Origin: Leptothermofonsia sichuanensis E412
GTDB lineage: Bacteria > Cyanobacteriota > Cyanobacteriia > Leptolyngbyales > Leptolyngbyaceae
Assembly (NCBI RefSeq): GCF_019891175.1
Contig: NZ_CP072600.1
Coordinates: forward strand, 744,001 to 808,000
Direction of reading: 5' to 3'
Length of the DNA: 64,000 nt
The notes beneath the pieces are model-generated. The model saw only the letters and a list, made by a program, of their open reading frames with translations, was not told the origin of the DNA and searched no databases. Numbering within the stretch: position 1 is the first letter of the stretch; each line of letters opens with the position of its first letter. The position numbers and the translations under genes are program-made. This document shows, one piece after another, positions 36,623 through 46,685 of this stretch.

Positions 36623-36790
36623 GGGAAGCACTCCTGACTTCTCGTCTTCCGTTCTCCGCCCCCTGTCCCCTGTCCCCTGCTAGATGTTCGCCGGGTGCTT
36701 GTTTTCATAGGAGAATGAAAAGGAGCGTGATCAGCCTTGCAGGTTGAGCGTTTCCACAGGTTGAGTGTTTGCATCTGACGCAGCGTGCCA

Positions 36791-37591
36791 ATGACTCCGT
36801 CCTCCCTGGTTGAATCTGAACCTGGCGATCGCCCCGTTCTGGAGGCGAAGGAGCTGACCCGGCGCTTTGGTGGACTGATCGCGGTAAACAACGTTTCCCT
36901 GACAGTCCACACAGGAGAAATTTTTGGCTTAATTGGTCCCAATGGAGCGGGGAAAACAACCTTTTTCAATCTGGTCACGGGTCTGATCCCACCCAGTAGT
37001 GGACAACTGCTGCACCAGGGAGAAAATATCTCCCGGTTGCGTCCTTGCCAGATTGCCAGCCGGGGCATTGCTCGCACCTTTCAGAACATCCGCCTGTTTG
37101 GCAATCTGGCAGCGATAGAGAATGTCATGATTGCCCAACATGTGCACACTCAAAGTGGCGTACTGACTGGAGTCCTGGGGCTACCGCCAGCTCCCCAGGA
37201 AGAGAAACTAATTCGGCAGAAGGCAATGGACCTGCTAGAACTAGTTGGGTTGGGCGATCGCGCCCACGAAACTGCCGTCAACTTCTCCTATGGGGACCAG
37301 CGCCGGCTTGAGATTGCCCGCGCCCTGGCACTGGATCCCCAGGTCCTGTTGCTGGATGAACCGGCAGCAGGCATGAATCCCAACGAAAAGCACCAGTTGA
37401 GTGAGTTTATTCGCATGATTCGGAACCAGTTCAACTTAACGGTGCTATTGATTGAGCATCATGTCCCCCTGGTGATGGGACTGTGCGATCGCATCGCTGT
37501 TCTCGACTTTGGACAGATGATTGCGTTGGGCGATCCAGCCTGTGTCAGAAATGATCCGGCTGTCATTGAGGCATACCTGGGAGTGGAGTGA
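36791..37591 (+). CDS. livG: Branched-chain amino acid ABC transporter ATP-binding protein LivG-type
   Basis: 266 aa from the ATG at 36791 (GTG at 36785 is possible). Walker A GPNGAGKTT, Q-loop, the LivG-specific signature ARTFQNIRLF, ABC signature NFSYGDQRRLEIARAL (variant of LSGGQ), Walker B VLLLDEPAAGM and switch His in LIEHH. Energises import of neutral or branched-chain amino acids (Nat or Liv systems). The partner ATPase gene follows after 6 nt. No permease or binding-protein gene is in the window; in cyanobacteria Nat subunits are often scattered. A short CCCCTGT repeat lies 110 bp upstream. Confidence 0.9.
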   Translation: MTPSSLVESEPGDRPVLEAKELTRRFGGLIAVNNVSLTVHTGEIFGLIGPNGAGKTTFFNLVTGLIPPSSGQLLHQGENISRLRPCQIASRGIARTFQNIRLFGNLAAIENVMIAQHVHTQSGVLTGVLGLPPAPQEEKLIRQKAMDLLELVGLGDRAHETAVNFSYGDQRRLEIARALALDPQVLLLDEPAAGMNPNEKHQLSEFIRMIRNQFNLTVLLIEHHVPLVMGLCDRIAVLDFGQMIALGDPACVRNDPAVIEAYLGVE

Positions 37592-37597
37592 TAGGAC

Positions 37598-38317
37598 ATG
37601 CCAGACGCTTTGCCATTGCTTGAAATCAGTCAACTCAGTGTTAATTACGGTGGCATTCAGGCAGTACAGTCTATCGATCTGGTCATTCATCCCGGTGAAG
37701 TGATTACCTTAATTGGAGCAAACGGTGCCGGGAAAAGTACGACCCTGCGTGCAATCTCTCGCATTATCAATATCCGAGAGGGGCAGATTCGCTATGGTGG
37801 GCAGGATATTACCCGTAAACAGGCGCACCAGGTGGTGCAACTGGGAATTGCCCACAGCCCTGAGGGGCGACGGGTTTTGTCTCGCCAAACAGTGCTGGAT
37901 AATTTAGAACTGGGTGCCTACACTCGTTCCGATCGCCTCGGTATCAAAACAGACATTGAATACCAATTCTGCACCTTTCCCCGACTCGCAGAACGACGAC
38001 ATCAGTTAGCAGGTACCCTCAGCGGCGGCGAACAGCAAATGCTGGCGATCGCCCGTGCCCTCATGAGTCGCCCTAAACTGCTGCTCCTGGATGAACCCAG
38101 TCTGGGGCTGGCTCCGGCGATCGTCCGGGAAATTTTCTCGATCATTCAAAACCTGCGCACCACCGGCGTCACCATTCTGCTGGTTGAACAGAATGCCCAC
38201 CTTGCCCTGCAACATGCTGACCGGGGATACGTTCTGGAAGCTGGCCGTATTACCCTGTCGGGCAAGGCTGCTGACTTACTGGAGGACGAACGGGTGAAGC
38301 AGGCGTATCTGGGCTGA
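37598..38317 (+). CDS. livF: Branched-chain amino acid ABC transporter ATP-binding protein LivF-type
   Basis: 239 aa. Walker A GANGAGKSTT, LivF-type AHSPEGRRVL, signature GTLSGGEQQMLAIARAL, Walker B LLLLDEPSLGLAP and switch His in VEQNAHLAL. Forms the second ATPase of a Liv/Nat heterodimer with the protein encoded just upstream (6-nt gap). Same family as NatE. The substrate cannot be told from ATPases alone. Confidence 0.92.
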   Translation: MPDALPLLEISQLSVNYGGIQAVQSIDLVIHPGEVITLIGANGAGKSTTLRAISRIINIREGQIRYGGQDITRKQAHQVVQLGIAHSPEGRRVLSRQTVLDNLELGAYTRSDRLGIKTDIEYQFCTFPRLAERRHQLAGTLSGGEQQMLAIARALMSRPKLLLLDEPSLGLAPAIVREIFSIIQNLRTTGVTILLVEQNAHLALQHADRGYVLEAGRITLSGKAADLLEDERVKQAYLG

Positions 38318-38751
38318 TCAGGCAACCCACTGAAGCACTAAAATATCCGTTGGTCAGGCTTCGACAACGCCGGACCAGAACGCCCTATTTTCTTTGATTC
38401 CAACTTTATTGTTGACTTAGAAACCGGTAGATCTTCGCAAAGACTAAGTGAAGAAGCGGTCAAGTCTTCTACCAGGTTCTACGATTGTACGTAGGTGGAT
38501 TACTGTCTCGGTGGATCATTTCTTCACTTCGATTTGTATCCATCACCTGTTATCCCTGTTCAGCCCCCGTCAGAGAGTTTCTATTATGGCAGTAGCCATC
38601 CAGGCCAGGACAACTTAGAACGCTCAACACCTGATACCGTCATCCGTTTTCCCTGTCTCCTGTCCCTTTCTATACATTCAACTTTGGTGTGAGTCGGTCA
38701 TATGGCAGGCGTTGAGTATCATTGAAGCCCCCACAAAAACCCTCTTCTGCT

Positions 38752-38823
38752 AAAAGCCTATCCCAAAAGACCCAATGAACAAAGCTCAAATCAAGATTGA
38801 GGAAATTTTCGGATAGGCTTTAA
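38752..38823. repeat. Dispersed repeat family B, copy 4
   Basis: TAAAAGCCTATCCCAAAAGACCC at left and AAATTTTCGGATAGGCTTTA at right with the GCTCAAATCAAGATTGAGG centre. Confidence 0.8.
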
Positions 38824-38865
38824 GGCAGGTTGCCAAAAATAACCCGCCAGTTCTGGCTTCAACCA

Positions 38866-39027
38866 CAAAAACACAAAGTCCACTAAGCAACCTTGTATCG
38901 AATGTCACTGAATTAAGCCAAATGCGCTCGCTCAGATCTCCAACTTCTTGAAGAAGTTGGAAATTTTTAACCCCTTATGTCAGTGCCACTCAACTTTGTG
39001 TCCCTTTGTGCCTTTGTGGTGAAAACT
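38866..39027. repeat. CACAAAG-type inverted repeats flanking a family C copy
   Basis: ACCACAAAAACACAAAGTCCAC at the left end pairs with TTTGTGTCCCTTTGTGCCTTTGTGGT at the right end, enclosing the family C copy at 38909-38982. Confidence 0.6.
38909..38982 (-). repeat. Dispersed repeat family C, copy 2
   Basis: Reverse complement of the 23941-24015 element: CTGAATTAAGCC at left, hairpin AGATCTCCAACTTCTT/AAGAAGTTGGAAATTT in the middle, TTTAACCCCTTATGTCA at right. About 60 of 75 positions agree by eye. Confidence 0.75.
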
Positions 39028-39410
39028 TCCGCCGTAATGCACTAGTGGGTTGTCAACCTTGCAATTGTGAGTCTGGGATCAGGAAAAGATTATTATTTTG
39101 GGTTTTCAACTCACAAAATAATTCTTGACAGACCACTCGTACTCTGCGGTGTAAATTCAGTAACCCTTTTGAGACCAATCATTGATTATGTTCAAATGCT
39201 CAAACAGCCTCAGGTTCTTCTAACAAATCGCACAGTAAAGGTTCCAATTCAATTGCAGTCTAAACAATTCGTGACTGGTAAGAAAAAGCCCGGTCACCGA
39301 TAGGGATTTTACCCCTTTTTTGCCTATTGCCAGTTCCACAACTGGATTGGTTTATGTCCCCCAGGTCTTTTCTGAGAGCCTGACGGTTGCAGTCTTCATA
39401 CACGCCAGCT

Positions 39411-40331
39411 ATGAACATACTTGATGATACTGCTTTAATTCTTCAATTTATTCAGCGAGAAGGTACCTTCGCAGCCAATCAGAGCCTCAGAATAGAGCCT
39501 GCTTTTGACTCTATTCAATTGCTTGCCAGGCGAGGTGGCTTAGTTGCAACCGTCAAAATGACAAGAGGGGTTCCCACAGTCCTGCTGCGCCGGGGGTCTG
39601 AATACTGGAGTCTGGTTCATAGAATTCTGGTTGAAAATAATTACATCCCAATCAACTTATCTGAAAAGTCACAAATAACTCTGTATGAGCAACGCCCTAT
39701 TCCTGAAGGCTATAAATTAAACTGCGCTGAAGCCAGATTTTTGTGGAAGGAATGGTGGACTGGTGCACGTCAGGGAAATCATAATGCAATTCAGACCGAT
39801 CTGGTAATTTTTTGTCGGGATACCTGGTATCCCGTGAGGGAAATTGTTTCCAGCCATGGAACCCTGTTTGTCACCACCCTGGTATCTGAGTTCGTGTACC
39901 AGGGATCTGAGCTAATTGTCTGGTTGAGTAAAGCACCGACTGGAATTTCGGAGAAACAACCAGAACCTGCCGCCTCTGGTGCTTCAGCCAATAAAGGTAG
40001 TGTTCCTCAGAAACCCGTGTTCCGGCAATCTCCTGGACGGACGGCGTTTGTTGGCAGAGATGTGCCTCAATCAATGGTGCCCTCTGTGCTTCCCAATTCG
40101 GTCAATAGCGCCAGCCAGACCAGATCGGGAAATATCCCAATGCGACCTGACCTGCGGGAAGTATTGAAGTTGCGTCAGGGTAAGCTTTACATTCTTACAT
40201 CCATTGGGGAAGTTGTTGTTGAGGGGAATAACTTAAAGTTCTGGCTGAATGAAGAAGAAACTGCGATCGCACCCAAAACTATCGACATTAGCGACTATCG
40301 AGAGCGAGAAGCCCATGCTGTGAACAGCTAA
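39411..40331 (+). CDS. Conserved hypothetical protein with two related beta-rich segments
   Basis: 306 aa from the ATG at 39411; a TTG eight codons upstream lacks support. No TM or signal. Residues 1-85 and 90-175 are mixed alpha/beta (YWSLVHRILVENNYIP, LVIFCRDTWYPVREI); SHGTLFVTTLVSEFVYQGSELIVWL at about 145-170 and RQGKLYILTSIGEVVVEGNNLKFWL at about 255-280 are recognisably the same strand pattern, so an internal duplication is likely, separated by a Ser/Pro/Gln-rich linker. Function not recognised. Monocistronic. Confidence 0.6.
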   Translation: MNILDDTALILQFIQREGTFAANQSLRIEPAFDSIQLLARRGGLVATVKMTRGVPTVLLRRGSEYWSLVHRILVENNYIPINLSEKSQITLYEQRPIPEGYKLNCAEARFLWKEWWTGARQGNHNAIQTDLVIFCRDTWYPVREIVSSHGTLFVTTLVSEFVYQGSELIVWLSKAPTGISEKQPEPAASGASANKGSVPQKPVFRQSPGRTAFVGRDVPQSMVPSVLPNSVNSASQTRSGNIPMRPDLREVLKLRQGKLYILTSIGEVVVEGNNLKFWLNEEETAIAPKTIDISDYREREAHAVNS

Positions 40332-40462
40332 CTGTCGCTTTTACTCGAGGTACCAATACTCCCCTGCCATTGACCAGCCTTTTGAATATCGGCGCAAGAT
40401 TGGCTGGGCAAGCAGACTCAGGTCTGCCCACAGAACAACCCCGTTCACTCCTCACTCTCTAC

Positions 40463-40488
40463 AAAAAAGCCTGGCAAACGCCAGGCTT
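40463..40488 (-). terminator. Rho-independent terminator for the 40529-40903 gene
   Basis: GCCTGGC-AAAC-GCCAGGC stem followed on the minus strand by TTTTTT, 41 nt after the stop of the small membrane protein gene. Confidence 0.8.
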
Positions 40489-40528
40489 CTCACTTTCCAA
40501 TCATCCTGAGTTTTTAACTTCGTTTAAA

Positions 40529-40903
40529 TCACCGTTCCAGTCCACAGGTTAATGGGCAGGAGGCATACTGGGACTCATGCTTCGGATTTTCATCTCCATT
40601 CATCCAGCGGAGCCAGGTCACATTCTTGGGATGGACGCCTTTAACTGCCAGCATCGCAGATACCAGCATGACTCCAATCAACTGAACTCCGATGAAGCTG
40701 CCGGCGACCAGCAAAATCCCAAAACCGGGCATCACAGCATGAAGAACCAGTGCCAGCACAGAACCAAACGCCACGATCAAAATTCCAAGCGGAAATCCAA
40801 TAATTAATAAACAGACTGTCAAAATTCCCATCCAGAGAACAAAACTCTTTAGCATCAAAATATAATCGGGTTGACCTATGACCTGGCTTTGAGAAAATGC
40901 CAC
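40529..40903 (-). CDS. Small membrane protein of unknown function
   Basis: 124 aa, GTG start with AGGAGG six bases upstream. Three hydrophobic helices: about 19-40 (FVLWMGILTVCLLIIGFPLGIL), 42-60 (VAFGSVLALVLHAVMPGFG) and 63-88 (LLVAGSFIGVQLIGVMLVSAML). The C-terminal ~35 residues are soluble, with two Cys (ASCPLTCG). No family recognised. Has its own terminator; upstream 200 bp contains a T/A-rich tract. Confidence 0.6.
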   Translation of the reverse strand: MAFSQSQVIGQPDYILMLKSFVLWMGILTVCLLIIGFPLGILIVAFGSVLALVLHAVMPGFGILLVAGSFIGVQLIGVMLVSAMLAVKGVHPKNVTWLRWMNGDENPKHESQYASCPLTCGLER

Positions 40904-41117
40904 ACTGAACCTCCTGTAAAACAGCTTTGAAATAAATTGAATACCTGCAAAAGCATCATCAGCGCAGAATCTGCTTTCGCCAGATTTGACTTTCGATTCA
41001 GTTTATAGAAGCTTGATGAAAAAACTAAGGCTTTTTCTAAAAAATTTATTTTTAGAAAAGGAAGTTTACAAAACCAGGAGTGTAATCTGTTTCGTCTACA
41101 TCGATCAGGGCAGGGGG

Positions 41118-41795
41118 CTATTGCTCTCGCAAAGCATATCCTACACCTCTCACTGTATGGATTAGCCGCTTTTCGCCCTTCTCTTCTAACTTCAGCCGAA
41201 GGTAACGAATGTAAACTTCTATAATGTTGGAGTCACCCATAAAGTCATATCCCCATACCTTTTCCAGAATCTGGTCGCGGGTATAGACCTGGCGGGGATG
41301 ACTTAGAAGGTATTCCAGCAAATCAAATTCCTTCGCGGTCAGGTCGATCGCCCGCTGGTTGCGGAATACCTCACGGGTGCGTCGATTTAAGCTCAAATCT
41401 TCAAACTGCAATACATCTTCGTCCACTTCCTGGGTGCGCCGCAGGTGGGCACGGATTCTTGCCAGCAGTTCTTCAATACTGAAAGGCTTCACCACATAAT
41501 CATCAGCTCCGGCATCCAGTCCAGTCACGCGATCGCCCACTTCATCCCGCGCGGTTAACAGGATGACTGGAACCTTACTGCCAGTTGCGCGTAGGCGACG
41601 GCATAATTCCACTCCCGTTAAACCCGGTAGCATCCAATCCAGAATGGCCAGGTCTGGCTCCGATTCTCGTGCCAGTGACAGGCCTGACATGCCATCGTGC
41701 GCCACACTGACGTGATAGCCTTCACTGCTTAATTCCAATTCCACGAACCGAGCCAGTTTGACTTCATCTTCGACTAAAAGAATGTGAGTAGTCAT
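41118..41795 (-). CDS. OmpR-family response regulator
   Basis: 225 aa with AAGGAG ribosome site. Receiver with acidic pair ED (LLVEDEVKLARF), acceptor Asp in LAILDWMLPG, Thr in LLTARDE and Lys in DYVVKPFS; winged-helix DNA-binding domain with ELTAKEFDLLEYLLSH-type start and VYIRYLRLKLE recognition helix, ending VRGVGYALRE. Orphan: no histidine kinase is adjacent. Similar to cyanobacterial regulators of the RppA/ManR/NblR group, but I cannot assign one. Fully canonical phosphorylation site. Confidence 0.9.
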   Translation of the reverse strand: MTTHILLVEDEVKLARFVELELSSEGYHVSVAHDGMSGLSLARESEPDLAILDWMLPGLTGVELCRRLRATGSKVPVILLTARDEVGDRVTGLDAGADDYVVKPFSIEELLARIRAHLRRTQEVDEDVLQFEDLSLNRRTREVFRNQRAIDLTAKEFDLLEYLLSHPRQVYTRDQILEKVWGYDFMGDSNIIEVYIRYLRLKLEEKGEKRLIHTVRGVGYALREQ

Positions 41796-41924
41796 AGTCT
41801 GACTCCTTGAAATACGCAGCCTCTATACTGCTTACTCTAGCTGGAATATTTTGAAAAAAATGAGTTTTTCCTGAATGAAGCCCTAACCCTGGCTTAGAGT
41901 TTGTCTATCACCAGTCTGGACTTA

Positions 41925-42962
41925 CAGCGGTTCTCAGATGAATAAGCCACAGTGATTGAACCAGCCAAGGGCATCGTCAGCAGAAATACACTCGTTGATA
42001 ATCCTGGTTAAAGCTTGGTCGAGCGCTTCCTGCGTTCGAGCCTTGGCTGAACGCAGGAGCTGCTTGAGTTTTGACCAACATAGTTCAATCGGTGAAAGGT
42101 CTGGGGAATAAGGCGGCAGAAACACAACCTTGGCTCCAACCGATTCAATTGCCGCTTGCACGACTGAAGCATGATGCACGGGTAGATTATCCATCAGCAC
42201 GATCGCCCCTACCCACAATTGCGGAATCAGAATCTCCTGGATGTAGAACAAGAACACGTCAGTATTGACACTGCCAACAATACTCATGCTAGCAATCAAC
42301 CCATCAATACTCATGCCACCAATCAACGAGATATTCTTGCCCCCATCGCCAGGAGCCTCAGTGTCATACAAGCGTTCACCGATGGGGGCACGACCAGACA
42401 AACGAGTCATTGCCAGATGGATGCCCGTTTCATCAATGAAAACCAAGTTGCGCGGGTCGATTGTAAAACTCCACAGGCGATAAGCAAACCGCAAATCCTT
42501 CACCCTTTGAGTATCTTGCTGGGAGGCAATCAGTGTTTTTTTTTGACGCTGAGCTTGAGCTTAGACACAGCCTGTTGCATGGTTGATATACTCACCTCCA
42601 CTCCACTTTGTTGGGCAAAGCGTTCACACAACTCCTTGAGTAGGGCATCCGGTTGAGCCGTGACTAGGGCTTCAACGATGGGCAACTGCTCTTTGCCCAA
42701 CTTGGCAATGGCTCCTCCTCCGTGCGCTTTAGGCTCCACGGTGCCTGTCTCACAATAGTGTCGCCTTAGATCTCGAATGAACGATAAGCTCACCTTGAAG
42801 CGCTCTGCCAGTTGCCGTTGTGATCCTTCTTGAGCTTCATAGGCTGCCATGATTCGTTGCCGTAGATCAACTGACAGAGGGGCGGGCATAAGCAGCTAGC
42901 TCCTAGCTTTTGATAGTTGTTTTAGCCTACCAGAATGTGGCTTACTCAATCAATAACGGCTG
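41925..42962 (-). mobile_element. IS630-family insertion sequence, complete
   Basis: 1,038 bp with terminal inverted repeats: left CAGCGGTTCTCAGATGAATA... and right, read inward, CAGCCGTTATTGATTGAGTA..., both running on to AAGCCACA (about 24 of 30 positions equal). TA flanks both ends (41923-41924, 42963-42964), the usual IS630 target duplication. The right end abuts a partial family B repeat. One transposase, split in two frames. Confidence 0.88.
41934..42889 (-). CDS. IS630 transposase, two overlapping frames with A9 slippery site
   Basis: First frame (42889 to 42530) carries the helix-turn-helix DNA-binding part (SQRQLAERFKVSLSFIRDLRRHY) and ends in KLKLSVKKKH. The second frame (to 41934) has the DDE catalytic core: Asp in FIDETGIHL, Asp in LMDNLPVHH and Glu in DLSPIELCWSKLK. 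The switch lies at a run of nine A on the coding strand (42536-42544), the kind of slippery site used by IS630 elements for programmed frameshifting. Probably functional; a real inactivating frameshift cannot be excluded. Confidence 0.85.
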
Positions 42963-42963
42963 T

Positions 42964-42982
42964 AAAGCCTATCCGAAAAGCC
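42964..42982. repeat. Partial family B repeat next to IS630
   Basis: AAAGCCTATCCGAAAAGCC, the terminal arm of family B, directly follows the TA at the right end of the IS630 element. The other arm is not found on either side. Confidence 0.6.
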
Positions 42983-43228
42983 GAAAACTACTAGAGCATC
43001 GGTTCAGAATTCCAAGAAATCGGATTTCTTGTGAGAAATTCAACAAAACTTGGGCATCCGGTAGAAGAAATCCGATTTCTGTACCGGCGTTCTAGGCTTT
43101 TAATACTAGTCTGGATTTTGGATTGCGAAAAGTTGCCATCCCAATCCCCGATCGTTGCGTTAACCTGTTGGCAGACAGCAATTGCGATTGAGTCAATTAT
43201 TCGTCGAATCAGTTATACAGGGATGGCT

Positions 43229-43942
43229 ATGGGAGTTGATGCTATTTTGCAGCGATATGGTGAAGGAGAACGAAGCTTTCAAAAGTCAAATCTACGCGAA
43301 GTAGACCTGCAAAATGCCCATCTTTACGGGATCAACTTTAATCAGGCAGATCTACGCCAGTCTCGCCTGGGCAAGTCAGACTTTCGCCGCGCCAGCTTTC
43401 GGGAAGCTGACTTAAGCGAAGCCATCCTCTGGGGAGCCGATTTAAGCGAAGCTGATCTCTATCGGGCAAATTTGCGGGAAGCGGATCTGAGTGGTGCCCG
43501 ACTGACCTATGCCAACCTGGACCGGGCAATCTTAAGCAAAACGAGCCTGTGCGGTGCCAATCTGGTTGGTGCCCGGCTGTTTCGCAGCAATTTGTTTGAA
43601 GCTGATCTGCGGCCCACCTCTGACCAGCTCACCAACTTGAGTCAGGCAATTTTGAGTGATACCGATCTCTGTTACGCCCATTTAAATGGAGCTGTCCTGT
43701 ACCAGGCAAAGCTGGACGGTGCCAGACTCTGCCGTGCCCGTTTGAATCGCCTGATGCAGCAAGGATTTGCCCCAACGGATCTGAGCGCAGCCAGCTTGCG
43801 TGGAGCAGACTTGAGCTACGCCGACTTGAGCGGGGCAATCCTGCACCATGCAGACCTGCGGGACGCTGACATGACGGGAACCATCCTGACCGATGCTGAT
43901 CTGAAGGGTGCCACTCTGCCTGATGGCAGCATTTACAGGTAG
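43229..43942 (+). CDS. Pentapeptide-repeat protein
   Basis: 237 aa from the ATG at 43229 (MGVDAILQRYGEGER), preceded by AGGGATGG; ATG at 43223 and a much longer frame from 43031 are alternatives. Nearly all of residues 20-235 are A(D/N)LXX pentapeptide repeats (ADLSEADLYRANLREADLSG), interrupted by a Thr/Ser/Gln turn near 135 and FAPTD near 185. They should form a right-handed quadrilateral beta helix. No signal peptide or TM. Such proteins are abundant in cyanobacteria and mostly of unknown function; some mimic DNA. Convergent with crtB, two bases apart. Confidence 0.88.
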   Translation: MGVDAILQRYGEGERSFQKSNLREVDLQNAHLYGINFNQADLRQSRLGKSDFRRASFREADLSEAILWGADLSEADLYRANLREADLSGARLTYANLDRAILSKTSLCGANLVGARLFRSNLFEADLRPTSDQLTNLSQAILSDTDLCYAHLNGAVLYQAKLDGARLCRARLNRLMQQGFAPTDLSAASLRGADLSYADLSGAILHHADLRDADMTGTILTDADLKGATLPDGSIYR

Positions 43943-43944
43943 TG

Positions 43945-44988
43945 TTACAAAACCGACGCCCTTAACCGGGCGATCGGAATGTAGATGAGCTTACGGAAAC
44001 TGGGAACATATGCCCGACGGCGAAACACATCGTAGCCATTGCGCTCAATTTCATCCAAAATTCCCCGATAGAGCATTAAGGCTGCCCAGACTGGGAAGCG
44101 GGCATCCCGACTGAGTCGGCTAATGCCTTGCTCGGCGTTGGTAAAAAACTTGCGCGCACGCTGGATCTGAAATTGCATCAGACGACGCCAGCGATCATCA
44201 ACCACTTCGTTAAACAGGTCTGCTTCGGTGTAGTCAAACAGCGTCAGTTCCTGTTGAGGAATATAGATGCGCCCGCGACGGGCATCTTCACCAACATCTC
44301 GCAGGATATTCGTCAGTTGGTTGGCAATGCCCAGGGCGATCGCCTCCCGGGTCGGATCTTCGACCTCCTTGCTTTCCCAGGGTGCCGTGCGAGGGGTGGT
44401 ATCTACTCCCATGACCGGGGTGGTCATGAGTCCTACCGTTCCAGCCACCCGGTAACAGTAAAGCTCCAGTTCCTCAAAGGTTTCATAGCGGGAACGATAC
44501 AGATCCATCCGCTGACCTTCAATCATGTCGCGGAACGGCTCAATACTGACTGGAAAGCGTTCCAGCGTATCCACCAGTGCCACATCCAAATCATCTGTCG
44601 GATGTCCGGCAAAGATGGCTTCCAGATGCTGTTCCCATTGATCTAACGTTTCATTGGTCGTCAAATCAGCCGCCGGTCCATCCACAAGTTCATCCGTGCG
44701 GCGACACCAGACATAGATTGCCCAGATAGCTCGTCGCTTGGCGGGGGGCATCAGCAGGGTGCCGATGTAAAACGTCTTGGAGTACTTTGCCGTAATCTGA
44801 CGACACCGCTCGTAGGCTTCCTCCAGGGAAACCAGATTTCTCACACCACAGGATTCAGGCAATTCCAGCATGTTTCTCGGAACGCTTGATGGGGATTGTA
44901 GGCAGGAGGATCGCACCACGGCATCGGCGGGTCTAGAGGACAAACCGCCGGTGCCATGAACATTGTTAGCCTTTTTACTTGCAACCAT
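43945..44988 (-). CDS. crtB: Phytoene synthase
   Basis: 347 aa from the ATG at 44988. An ATG at 44871 ([20 protein letters not shown]) gives the length and N-terminus I remember for cyanobacterial CrtB and may be the true start. Joins two geranylgeranyl diphosphates to phytoene, the first carotenoid step. Motifs: [34 protein letters not shown] (first Asp-rich), GTVGLM and [17 protein letters not shown] with the second Asp-rich DVGED. Preceded by crtP with a 53-bp gap, the standard cyanobacterial crtP-crtB operon. Confidence 0.95.
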   Translation of the reverse strand: MVASKKANNVHGTGGLSSRPADAVVRSSCLQSPSSVPRNMLELPESCGVRNLVSLEEAYERCRQITAKYSKTFYIGTLLMPPAKRRAIWAIYVWCRRTDELVDGPAADLTTNETLDQWEQHLEAIFAGHPTDDLDVALVDTLERFPVSIEPFRDMIEGQRMDLYRSRYETFEELELYCYRVAGTVGLMTTPVMGVDTTPRTAPWESKEVEDPTREAIALGIANQLTNILRDVGEDARRGRIYIPQQELTLFDYTEADLFNEVVDDRWRRLMQFQIQRARKFFTNAEQGISRLSRDARFPVWAALMLYRGILDEIERNGYDVFRRRAYVPSFRKLIYIPIARLRASVL

Positions 44989-45041
44989 CAGCGTTAGTTC
45001 ATTTCAGGAGTTAGCGTTTCAATCTGTGAGAGTAGAAGACG

Positions 45042-46499
<1,458 letters not shown>

Positions 46500-46685
46500 T
46501 CAAGATTGCACAAACTCCATTATACGTTGCAAACTGTTACATTTCACAGAGCCACACTCGCATTTTCAAATACTCTCTTATCAGATCTTTAATGACCTCT
46601 GATGTTGATGTTATTGAGTCCCGGTTTCAATCCGTTAGGGCCTTCAGACAAAGCCCATCAGTAAAGCCCATCGAGGGAAATCGCC

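Larger units (their letters stand above)
36093..36790. other. Repeat-rich intergenic region
   Basis: About 700 bp without genes. It contains an AACCAGAAAGA-type hairpin (36167-36226), family D copy 1, a 10-bp inverted repeat (36497-36540), family B copy 3 and a CCCCTGT short tandem repeat (36658-36680). Confidence 0.6.
38318..39410. other. Long gene-free, repeat-containing region
   Basis: About 1.09 kb. It holds family B copy 4, family C copy 2 and a CACAAAG-type inverted pair flanking it. A 78-codon frame at 39067-39303 has no ribosome site or recognisable sequence and I do not call it. A TTGTTGACTTAGAAACC near 38409 is not a convincing promoter. Confidence 0.5.

Noticed and set aside
39067-39303. 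78-codon plus-strand frame in the gene-free region
   Set aside because: No ribosome site, no recognisable motif, sits just after nested repeats; probably chance.
43031-43228. Longer N-terminus for the pentapeptide-repeat protein
   Set aside because: The extra 66 residues read through repeat-derived sequence next to IS630 with no domain; a normal start lies at 43229.
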